Shown here in pieces: positions 30,058 through 36,194 of a stretch of 36,194 bases of DNA. The position numbers and the translations under genes are program-made. This DNA comes from a virus: positions 1 through 36,194 of IMG/VR virus record IMGVR_UViG_3300025131_000182; one strand, written 5' to 3'. The notes below the pieces were generated by a model. It was given only the letters and a program-made list of their open reading frames with translations. It did not search any database and was not told the DNA's origin. Every line of letters starts with the position of its first letter. Positions within the stretch are counted from its first letter, which is position 1.

Positions 30058-33000
30058 GGGGCTTTCCGCACGACGCCGCCTACTTGCTTAGTAGCCCCCT
30101 GTTTGGCTTTGGCTTTCTGGCCGGCGTGTTTTTTGATGATGGCTTCGATTTTCGGTTGCCAATTATTTTGAATTGCCCTTCCTGTTCCGGGGCGTGCTGC
30201 CTCCATCCTTTGAAAGTAATCTTCGCCATTAGCTTTTGCGCTCCAATTGTTGCCCGTGAAATAAGATTCTGCATGCGCTATGTCAAATTCAAAGTCACCG
30301 TCATGCCCAAGCTCTTTCAGCGTCTTCTCCATTACCGGCATCAGTTGTTCTTCGAAGGCTTTGTGTATTGCGTTCGCGCTGTATCCTTTGAGCTTGGTGA
30401 ACACAATCTCCATGCCGTTATCTATTGGTGACTGACCGGCAAGGATCAGTGATATCTTCTTACGCACCTCTACCGGCGCGCTCTTCAGGTTTACCTGGAG
30501 CGCATCCCAAAAGGCGCCTGTCTGCTCTGAGTTCAGCCAATTGCCGTCAGTCGAGCGCATCTGCATAGCGACGTCAGGCCCGCTGTTAACGTAGCGCAGC
30601 CCCATGACCGAGTCTTGCTGCAGCATGTAGCCTATGGCGTCGGTCGCAACCTTGGCAGCTTCTGGCGACGAGAATATAGGCAGGTTCACCGCCGGGTTCG
30701 CAGTGTCAAACCAGGTGCCGGTGCCAAATATAGGCGGCAGCTCGGCAATGCCCAGCTCTTCACGCAGCATGTCACGCACAACGTCGCCTGTCTCGCGGGT
30801 AAATGCCTCGCGCTCAGGCGTTGTCATGTCTGCTATCTCAGGGTATTTGGCAGCGTATGGCGAGGTCTCGCCGAAAGCGGACTCAAAGCGCATCGTCTGC
30901 GTGTTGCCGGCGACTACCGCATCCGCGGTCTCTGGCGCACGATCCGTTACCTTGCCCATCTTGACCCAGCCCGCAGCCTGGACCTGGGCCGGTGTCCAAT
31001 TGCCGCCCATGTAGCCTCTCTCGTTCAGGTCGTCTGCTATACGACGCCCGAGCTCTGCTGCGTGCTCGTACTGCGGGTCACCCCAAAAGGTGCCAGTGGG
31101 TCGCACTGCGCCTTCGTTGATCGCTTCTTTCTTCCAGGCCGGCAGCTCTCGGTTACCCAAGAGACCTTTGCCTTCGACATTTTCAAACATGCGCTCGACG
31201 TCGCCCATTGCCGGCTTGCCGAGGTTGTACTCGCGCGCAAATTGCTTCGCCAGGAGCCCGCCCTCGGCGCCCTCGAGCTCTTCGGCTATTGCGTCGAAAT
31301 ACTTTTTGTTTGCGTCGGTGCTGATCGAGGTATCGAGCGTGACGCCCATGTCATCGAGCTGCTTCTGCCCGTATTTCTCGCGCAGGAAGTTATACATGGG
31401 CCAGTCGACCAGGCCCATGTCCCGGCCTGAGTGAATATCGGCAACGAACGGGGCGCCGCCTTCTGGCGAGTACCCGGTAGCGTTGCGGACGTTGAGCCCT
31501 TTGGTGCTGTCGGCGAAGTCGGACAGCTTGAGCCCGATCCCCATGCCCGTGGTATCACCACGGAGCAGCGCCAGGATTTTATCTCCGGACATGCCAAACT
31601 TCTTGGTGTGCCTGAAGTTGCGCAGGCTCTCACTCGCACGGTTGGCGTCGAGCGCGGCGCCGGCTGGGCTCTTGCTCTGGTTGGCTGCTAGTGACGCTAT
31701 CATCTCGCGCATTGCGCGCTCTGGGTCGTTGGGATACAGCTTGTGATACAGCTTAGAAAAGTCTTCGTACCAGCGCCTGGCCTCGGTTATGCCTTCAGCG
31801 CCCAGCGTGGTCTCAATCTCGTTGATCCACTCGTCGGTAGTCGGCTCGCCGATCCGAAAGTCGGGCTGACCTTCGGCCCGCAATACACCGTGCGGTGTCT
31901 TCGGAGCGCCTGCGCCAGACTCGGGGTCATACCCTTGCACGCGGCGACGGAGAGTCGTAGCTGCATCTTCCGGCTTGACCGTTATCGGGCTGCTGTAGTC
32001 GCCGGCATGCGCGACCACGCCCTCTCTGGCCTCGTCTAGCGACATTTGCCTGGGGTCTAGCGCGAACCTGGCGGTGCCAGCGGCATGCAGGTCACCCAGA
32101 ATGCCACCCGTCGGGCCCATGTCGCCTGATGGGTCGACAGCGCCGCCCTGGCGGAAGTTGCCACGGTTAACTGATGGCTGCTCTATTATCTCGTCATTGC
32201 GTTTTAGGACTTTGGCGCGCCTGGCTAAGTCATCGAACAGCACCATGTTGCGGGTGCCTTCGCCGGCTGCTCGACTTCCTTGATCGTAGTATTTGATGCC
32301 GGGGATGCCTAAATTATTCAGATACTCAGATGCAAAAGCCGCTTCATCGTCCCTAAGTATCTCTGCGACTTTACCGAATTTGTCAGTAGCCATAGATTTA
32401 TACATTTGCTCTCCGGTTGGATTGCTCATGCTCAAGCGTCGCCCTAATTCATCTGCTTCGCGTTTTAGTGCGTGCCACTCAGCCTCCTGCCGCATTCGAT
32501 TGTCTGGCAACCTGTCTTTTGCCATTGATTCAGTCAGGTCGTTAATCTCATCTAGCCGCGCTTGCACCGATGGGTCGTACTCAAATCCAGCCGTTTTAAG
32601 CGCATCCCGCACACTCTGCGACTGCTCACTCAACGGCTTATCCCAATCCAACATCTTGGCTATGTCTGCGTCGGGGACTTCTATTTCGTAGAGGTATTTG
32701 TTCAACGGGGCTGATAGGGCATCCCACGCCCCCTGATTGCCGATTTCTATTATTTCTGACCCGTCATCCATGACGTGATGTATTCCATCATCGTCTGTGT
32801 ATTTAGATGCCCTCAGACTGTCTAATACGTCAAACAAGCCATCGCCGAGCTCGTCTGCTAAATTGGTAGCAATTGACGGGGCCGTATCCGCACCGCCTGT
32901 TACCCTGTCAAAGCTGCCCAACTCATCGGCATACCATTGCCCCACTCCCTTATTCTCAGCCACATACAATCCATGCCCATAGGTCTGAGCGCCTTGCCCT

Positions 33001-33635
33001 GTGCCTATCTTGGAGGGATCAAGTGCGTCAAACTTATGCGGGGAACCTTGATAAGCAACCATCCCACGCATGCCTCTCGCTATCGGCTGCGCGCCTATCA
33101 TCTCAGGGATCGCACCGCCGGCACCGACGCCAGACCGCGGCTCGAACAGCCCGCGTGCCATACGCGCAGCGCGAGGCAGGTTGGTTAGATCGAAGATCCC
33201 GCCGACTACACGGCCCGCGTTCTCTGGGCCAGTGCCTTTGAACGGGATGCCGAAGTCGCGCGCAAGCGAGTCTGAAGTCAGCGGGTAGTCGGACAGTGTC
33301 GCTGTGTTCTCCATCAGCGGGCGCCCTTCGGCCCAGTTGTCGATCATTGCCGGCGCCACGCCTGCTCCGAACACAGCCAGGTCAGCCGGCAGGCCAAGCA
33401 GGCCGAGCGTGGCCTCCTTGCCGGCGCCAGACCAGAAGTCAGGGTCCAGCAGCCCCCGCCCTACGGTGCCGGCTACGTCAGAATAAAACTCGCGCGCTGG
33501 GCTGTAGCTTGTTGCAAAGGGCCCGGCAAGGTCCTCGTTGGGCCAGCCCGGCGGCAGCAAACCGCCCATCTGTCGCTGGCGCCGCACCGGCACCTGTCCG
33601 TATATGTCGCTCATGTTGTAGCCCGGATAAGCCAT
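30054..33635 (-). CDS. Large polyvalent protein with ADP-ribosyltransferase-like domain
   Basis: 1193 residues. Residues 1-190 resemble the Gly/Ala-rich start of ejected virion proteins (DLAVFGAGVAPAMIDNW). Residues about 193-470 match the ART-PolyVal type: AYQGSPHKFDALDPSKIGTG, GAQTYGHGLYVAENKGVGQW, then LYEIEVPD and GIPGIKYYDQGSRAAGEGTR. Large alpha-helical segments of unknown fold follow (EWINEIETTLG, MREMIASLAANQSKSPAGAA, DMGLVDWPMYNFLREKYGQK) and a basic tail. Polyvalent proteins are thought to be injected with phage DNA to modify host targets. The position between the endolysin and holin genes is odd for a virion protein. NAD-binding and catalytic residues need structural confirmation. 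Confidence 0.72.
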   Translation of the reverse strand: MAYPGYNMSDIYGQVPVRRQRQMGGLLPPGWPNEDLAGPFATSYSPAREFYSDVAGTVGRGLLDPDFWSGAGKEATLGLLGLPADLAVFGAGVAPAMIDNWAEGRPLMENTATLSDYPLTSDSLARDFGIPFKGTGPENAGRVVGGIFDLTNLPRAARMARGLFEPRSGVGAGGAIPEMIGAQPIARGMRGMVAYQGSPHKFDALDPSKIGTGQGAQTYGHGLYVAENKGVGQWYADELGSFDRVTGGADTAPSIATNLADELGDGLFDVLDSLRASKYTDDDGIHHVMDDGSEIIEIGNQGAWDALSAPLNKYLYEIEVPDADIAKMLDWDKPLSEQSQSVRDALKTAGFEYDPSVQARLDEINDLTESMAKDRLPDNRMRQEAEWHALKREADELGRRLSMSNPTGEQMYKSMATDKFGKVAEILRDDEAAFASEYLNNLGIPGIKYYDQGSRAAGEGTRNMVLFDDLARRAKVLKRNDEIIEQPSVNRGNFRQGGAVDPSGDMGPTGGILGDLHAAGTARFALDPRQMSLDEAREGVVAHAGDYSSPITVKPEDAATTLRRRVQGYDPESGAGAPKTPHGVLRAEGQPDFRIGEPTTDEWINEIETTLGAEGITEARRWYEDFSKLYHKLYPNDPERAMREMIASLAANQSKSPAGAALDANRASESLRNFRHTKKFGMSGDKILALLRGDTTGMGIGLKLSDFADSTKGLNVRNATGYSPEGGAPFVADIHSGRDMGLVDWPMYNFLREKYGQKQLDDMGVTLDTSISTDANKKYFDAIAEELEGAEGGLLAKQFAREYNLGKPAMGDVERMFENVEGKGLLGNRELPAWKKEAINEGAVRPTGTFWGDPQYEHAAELGRRIADDLNERGYMGGNWTPAQVQAAGWVKMGKVTDRAPETADAVVAGNTQTMRFESAFGETSPYAAKYPEIADMTTPEREAFTRETGDVVRDMLREELGIAELPPIFGTGTWFDTANPAVNLPIFSSPEAAKVATDAIGYMLQQDSVMGLRYVNSGPDVAMQMRSTDGNWLNSEQTGAFWDALQVNLKSAPVEVRKKISLILAGQSPIDNGMEIVFTKLKGYSANAIHKAFEEQLMPVMEKTLKELGHDGDFEFDIAHAESYFTGNNWSAKANGEDYFQRMEAARPGTGRAIQNNWQPKIEAIIKKHAGQKAKAKQGATKQVGGVVRKAP
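32226..33059 (-). other. ADP-ribosyltransferase-like domain segment, lower GC
   Basis: Codons of residues about 193-470 of the giant protein. By hand count, 32341-32880 is about 49% GC, against about 71% for 33361-33480 in the same gene, a sign that this domain was swapped in from another source. Confidence 0.5.
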
Positions 33636-33985
33636 TATATGTCCCAGAACCCAAACGGGCGCCTGTCGTTTATCCCGCGGCGATACTCGCTTATCAGCTC
33701 GTGCTGTACCTCGTCGTATCCGTAGTGGTCAAAGGCAGTGCTCGAGCAGCCCGCGGCCATGACCGGGTACTGATAATGCTCACGTGCCTCGTCGAGCTCG
33801 CGCTTGCGTATGCACTCCAGCATGTACTCGCTGTCGGTCTCTTCGGGCTCGGGCTCGAACCCCAGCACCGGGACCGCCGGCTCAGGTATCAGCTCGCGCA
33901 CCGACTTGAAGCCTGGCGTCACTGCTTCCATCACCTCGAAGTCGACGCCTTGGATCTTGTACCGCACCGGCTTGAACTCAAACAT
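33635..33985 (-). CDS. Hypothetical late protein
   Basis: 116 residues, acidic. The N-terminus is MFEFKPVRYKIQGVDFEVMEAV, followed by a Pro/Glu-rich linker (PVLGFEPEPEETDSEYM) and a C-terminal part (FDHYGYDEVQHELISEYRRG, NDRRPFGFWDI). It overlaps both the gene before and the giant gene (ATGA and TAATG types). It may be a chaperone or assembly partner of the giant protein judging by coupling, but no family is recognised. Confidence 0.6.
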   Translation of the reverse strand: MFEFKPVRYKIQGVDFEVMEAVTPGFKSVRELIPEPAVPVLGFEPEPEETDSEYMLECIRKRELDEAREHYQYPVMAAGCSSTAFDHYGYDEVQHELISEYRRGINDRRPFGFWDI

Positions 33986-34185
33986 CAGCGCCGCCTCACC
34001 TTGATGATATTGCCGCGCGCGGGCTCGACACCGCAGCTCTTGCGGAGCTCGCTCGACCTTAACGCGCCCTCGATGGCGGTCTCATGCGCCATGCGGTCTA
34101 TGGCTGCTTTCGCCCATACATCAGGCACCAGGTATGACTGCTTGGCAGTCTTCAGGGCCAGGATTGTTGCGCCTCGTCGATACAT
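33985..34185 (-). CDS. Small basic hypothetical protein
   Basis: 66 residues from ATG 34185, which overlaps the endolysin stop (TGATG). The sequence (MYRRGATILALKTAKQSYLV, PDVWAKAAIDRMAHETAIEG, RSSELRKSCGVEPARGNIIK) is basic and helical. No family recognised; the 98-codon version of this frame would begin inside the endolysin gene and is less likely. Confidence 0.55.
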   Translation of the reverse strand: MYRRGATILALKTAKQSYLVPDVWAKAAIDRMAHETAIEGALRSSELRKSCGVEPARGNIIKVRRR

Positions 34186-34538
34186 CAGCGCATGTCCCTG
34201 TATGCGAACGAGTAGTGATTGCCGTCGTTGAACCGCCCGCCCCAGGATGCACCGAACTCCCGGTACTCGGTCTCCCACCACATGCCCAGCTCTGCATGGT
34301 CCTCGGTCAACTGCAGGTACTCGCCATCGCGGAACAAGTTCAGGTCCGCGGCCAGGCGCAGCTTGTGCAACGAGCGCTTGCGCCCGTAGATGCCAGCCTT
34401 CTTGCTGCCATGCGCGCCGAACACCCGCGGGTCGCGGTAGCTGTCGCCAAGCGAGACCTCGTAGCCGATCTCGGATGCATGCAGTATCAGCTTTGCATAT
34501 GCCTGAGCGAACTGACGCTGGAGTTGACCCAGTGTCAT
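34185..34538 (-). CDS. Endolysin, M15 peptidase family
   Basis: 117 residues. The zinc ligands of M15 D-Ala-D-Ala/L-Ala-D-Glu peptidases are visible: H58 and D65 in SLHKLRLAADLN, and H107 in GRFNDGNHYSF; YRDPRVFG and WGG are also typical. It cuts the peptide part of peptidoglycan at lysis. The start at 34538 has AGAGG eight bases upstream; the frame stays open to a TTG at 34721, which would add 61 residues reading VAVRHDLFDDFRWRVPIDFQ, so an N-terminal extension is possible. No signal peptide, so the holin should export it. Confidence 0.85.
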   Translation of the reverse strand: MTLGQLQRQFAQAYAKLILHASEIGYEVSLGDSYRDPRVFGAHGSKKAGIYGRKRSLHKLRLAADLNLFRDGEYLQLTEDHAELGMWWETEYREFGASWGGRFNDGNHYSFAYRDMR

Positions 34539-34744
34539 GTCCATGACCTCTGATTCATCACAGATCACTTGACAGTCCATCGGTAGTCGCGAGCCCTTGT
34601 TCGACGAATTGGATTTCCGCAACCCGCCCAGATCGAGTCTCGGGTGCTGGAAGTCGATCGGCACCCGCCACCGGAAGTCATCGAAAAGATCGTGTCGCAC
34701 TGCAACATCGCCGGTGTCCAATTTAACTTCTGCGCGAGCATGCG
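34539..34744 (-). other. Stretch between regulator and endolysin core
   Basis: 206 bases that are either an N-terminal extension of the endolysin (TTG start at 34721) or non-coding. The reading is protein-like (RLDLGGLRKSNSSNKG), so translation is possible. I see no promoter or terminator in it. Confidence 0.4.
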
Positions 34745-35104
34745 CTAGAGTTCTCTGCTTTGCAAGTTTTGCATCCGCTCAATCTCCGCCTGCAGCAACT
34801 CCTTGCCCTCCGTCGCGTGCCGGCTCACCGTCGCTGACGGCTTCATCAACTGTCTACAAACAGCAACATGGCCCAGCAGAGCACACGCCAGTGCCATCCT
34901 CACTCGGTCAGCGTTACGCATCGAGCTCTGTATCACAGCCGCTGACGCACGCTCCACGGCCCTCGCCTGCTCGTGGTCCACATGGTCACTGGTGCCATGC
35001 ACTGCCTCGTGCAGCCCACTGCGCCAGGCTCCAGCGCCCTCCTCCTCCTGCGCCAGGGCCCAGTTGTCGAGCCAGCTAGTAATCCACAATTCCGTGGTTG
35101 CCAT
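34745..35104 (-). CDS. Possible antitermination-type regulator
   Basis: 119 residues from ATG 35104, with AGGAG seven bases upstream. ELWITSWLDNWALAQ, a middle ERASAAVIQSSMRNADRVRM, then ALACALLGHVAVCRQLMKPS and ATVSRHATEGKELLQAEIER look like a helical protein ending in a sigma-like or helix-turn-helix region, as in phage Q/RinA-type regulators. The second place in the late operon would suit an antiterminator. The resemblance is only in pattern; no family is firmly recognised. It overlaps the VRR-NUC gene. Confidence 0.4.
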   Translation of the reverse strand: MATTELWITSWLDNWALAQEEEGAGAWRSGLHEAVHGTSDHVDHEQARAVERASAAVIQSSMRNADRVRMALACALLGHVAVCRQLMKPSATVSRHATEGKELLQAEIERMQNLQSREL

Positions 35105-35399
35105 TCCGCGCTCCTCTGGCCCTAAGCCATTTGACGTGCTCCACCACCTTCTCGGCTGTGTCCACAATCCACACCGAGCCCTGCCACTCATCGTGCCACT
35201 CAACCTGCGCGTCAGTCAGCTTGCGCCGGCTGGGTGACAGCTTGCCGTTTTTGAATTCCACTGGACAACTCACCCCGGCCACTCCGACCAGGTAGTCCGG
35301 GCAGCCCTTGCCGACCTCACTCAGGTCAGTCATCGAACACCCGAGCTGCCGGTAAATTTTGACCAGCTCGGTCTGGTTTTTATCTACTCTCTTTTGCAC
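35076..35399 (-). CDS. VRR-NUC nuclease
   Basis: 107 residues from GTG 35399, with AGGAG nine bases upstream. The nuclease core is CPDYLVG (D), PVEFKNGKLS (E-x-K), then KLTDAQVEWHDEW and VWIVDTAEKVVEHV, the usual order for phage VRR-NUC proteins. These act on branched or flap DNA, and may resolve junctions before packaging. It is the first gene of the late leftward operon, next to the 9-base repeat array. Confidence 0.82.
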   Translation of the reverse strand: MQKRVDKNQTELVKIYRQLGCSMTDLSEVGKGCPDYLVGVAGVSCPVEFKNGKLSPSRRKLTDAQVEWHDEWQGSVWIVDTAEKVVEHVKWLRARGARNGNHGIVDY

Positions 35400-35432
35400 T
35401 GCAACATACTCCTACTGATAACCTTGTCATTA

Positions 35433-35668
35433 ACTGTCCCATAAACCGTCCCACCTAAGAGAATGGGATGGTGGGATGGTTTGTATAGGGAATACCCTAT
35501 AAATGGGGTTGCGGGAAAAGGCGTGGGACAGTTTGGGACGGTGCAACATACTGTCCCATAACGCATTTATTTGAAACCATCCCAAACCATCCCACAAACC
35601 GTCCCATCCCAGGACATACCTCAAAACCATCCCACATGCAAAAAGGCGTGGGATGGTTGTGGGATGGC
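35433..35668. repeat. Array of 9-base motifs, candidate origin
   Basis: About 13 copies of ACYRTCCCA (or its complement TGGGAYRGT) at 35433, 35445, 35464, 35472, 35524, 35534, 35550, 35576, 35586, 35598, 35626, 35649 and 35660 (last base differs), many in pairs 8-12 bases apart, in both orientations. It lies between the primase-helicase gene's 3' end and the VRR-NUC gene. A palindrome TATAGGG-AATA-CCCTATA (35484-35501) sits in the middle. Such an array could bind the initiator or the Cro-like regulator. It is the longest gene-free stretch near a replication gene. Confidence 0.7.
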
Positions 35669-35671
35669 TAT

Positions 35672-36194
35672 CTATTTTTGCCACGGTGTAGCGCCCGGAT
35701 TTGAGGCCATATCTGCGACCAGTTCAGCGCCCTTCTTTGTGGTCTTATACTTCGACTGTTTCCCTGCCGGCTTGCACACAAACTTCTCCGCCTCGAGCTC
35801 TTGTAGCTTGCGCCCGACCTTGCTGCCTGAGAAGCCAACGGAGGCAGCCAAATCGCTCACTGAGGCGCCGCCGCGGCCTCGGTGTACGGCTGCGAGCAGT
35901 CTCATCTTCTCATCTTGTGCGCTCTCCTGCAGCGCCTCGGGCTTGTCTATATGCAGGGCGCAGACGGTGAAGATATCCCGCCCGTGGTTGTCGGTCATGC
36001 CTGAGATGGGTGTCGGTAGCATCTGAAAGTGCAGCGGGTCGAAGGTCGCGCCCCTGATTTTAAGGTGATGCAACCGCGTCAGCTCGCCGTCAGAATAGGC
36101 CGTTAAATTGGTATCGAGCTCGTTGGTAAAAGCATACCCGCCACGGGGGAGCAATGACTCTTCGAACACTGCGCCCTTGGTAGGATGACACAAT
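35672..36194 (-). CDS. Primase-polymerase / RepA-type helicase, C-terminal part
   Basis: C-terminal end of the gene that starts at 1729; 35947-36194 duplicates window positions 1-248. It holds the end of the RepA-like ATPase core (VILCHPTKG, RGGYAF, IRG) and, in the last 80 or so residues, a winged-helix domain (EKMRLLAAVHRGRGGASVSD onward) that could contact origin DNA. The stop lies just beside the 9-base repeat array at 35433-35668. That adjacency of an initiator-type helicase and a repeat array is typical of replicons. In the duplicated 248 bases the two copies differ at 18 positions, yet encode the same residues over the compared stretch. Confidence 0.88.
   Translation of the reverse strand, partial: LCHPTKGAVFEESLLPRGGYAFTNELDTNLTAYSDGELTRLHHLKIRGATFDPLHFQMLPTPISGMTDNHGRDIFTVCALHIDKPEALQESAQDEKMRLLAAVHRGRGGASVSDLAASVGFSGSKVGRKLQELEAEKFVCKPAGKQSKYKTTKKGAELVADMASNPGATPWQK
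35947..36194. repeat. Terminal overlap with window positions 1-248
   Basis: Bases 35947-36072 equal 1-126 exactly; 36073-36194 differ from 127-248 at 18 sites (about 15%), all silent in the primase-helicase frame. It shows circular closure, with the last part coming from a variant. Confidence 0.9.

Noticed and set aside
33296-34231. 311-codon open frame on the plus strand
   Set aside because: Spans the antisense of three overlapping real genes and lacks any domain.
35433-35668. CRISPR-like array
   Set aside because: Repeats are only 9 bases, in both orientations, with irregular spacing and no cas genes.
35384-35684. Minus-strand frames of 60 and 84 codons across the 9-base array
   Set aside because: They are readings of the repeats (repeated Trp-Asp-Gly) with no ribosome site; non-coding is more likely.
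1-36194. tRNA genes
   Set aside because: No cloverleaf with a GTTCRA-type T loop was noticed; a dedicated tRNA search was not possible here.

Overview
The window is an almost complete tailed-phage genome, about 57-60% GC by eye. It carries a terminase, a P22-type portal, a scaffold, an N4-gp56-type capsid protein, a gp10-like tail hub, ejection-type internal proteins and a lysis set, and no long tail or tape measure, so a short-tailed (podovirus-like) phage is most likely. Base 1 equals base 35947. The last 248 bases repeat the first 248, and the primase-helicase gene continues in frame across the join, so the genome closes as a circular map of about 35946 bp. The second half of the overlap differs at 18 sites, all silent, which suggests a metagenomic assembly of co-existing variants. 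The host is not readable from the sequence; the YdaS/Cro-like regulator, Shine-Dalgarno sites and sigma70-like promoters fit a proteobacterium.

Layout. (1) 3477 leftward through 1 and on to 35672: a small Cro-like regulator, a cytosine-C5 methyltransferase with a second long open frame inside it, a PD-(D/E)XK nuclease with a zinc ribbon, and a 667-residue primase-polymerase/RepA-type helicase. No DNA or RNA polymerase is visible. (2) 3.5-9.85 kb rightward: divergent promoters, a series of small early genes separated by duplicated promoter, leader and terminator modules, then a recombination set of Sak4-like ATPase, DUF669-type ssDNA-binding protein and Cas4-like exonuclease. (3) 35.4 kb down to 9.87 kb, all leftward and mostly overlapping: VRR-NUC nuclease, possible antiterminator, M15 endolysin, a 1193-residue polyvalent protein with an ADP-ribosyltransferase-like domain, 3TM holin and small membrane proteins, a GT8-like glycosyltransferase, TerS/TerL, portal, scaffold, capsid, decoration protein, a TPR-GT9 glycosyltransferase, a SAM methyltransferase, a C2H2 zinc finger, connector, tail hub, fibre and ejection proteins. 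(4) 35400-35671: a gene-free stretch holding about 13 copies of a 9-base motif, a candidate replication origin or regulator-binding array.

The regulator and divergent promoters probably switch between the two early arms. The rightward recombination genes would supply strand annealing and the primase-helicase the initiation, with host polymerases doing the rest. The late operon builds, packages and releases the virion. The points most worth attention are the methyltransferase double-coding region, the 9-mer array, the ADP-ribosyltransferase domain in a low-GC segment of the giant gene, the duplicated regulator/promoter block and the glycan-modifying genes inside the structural operon.
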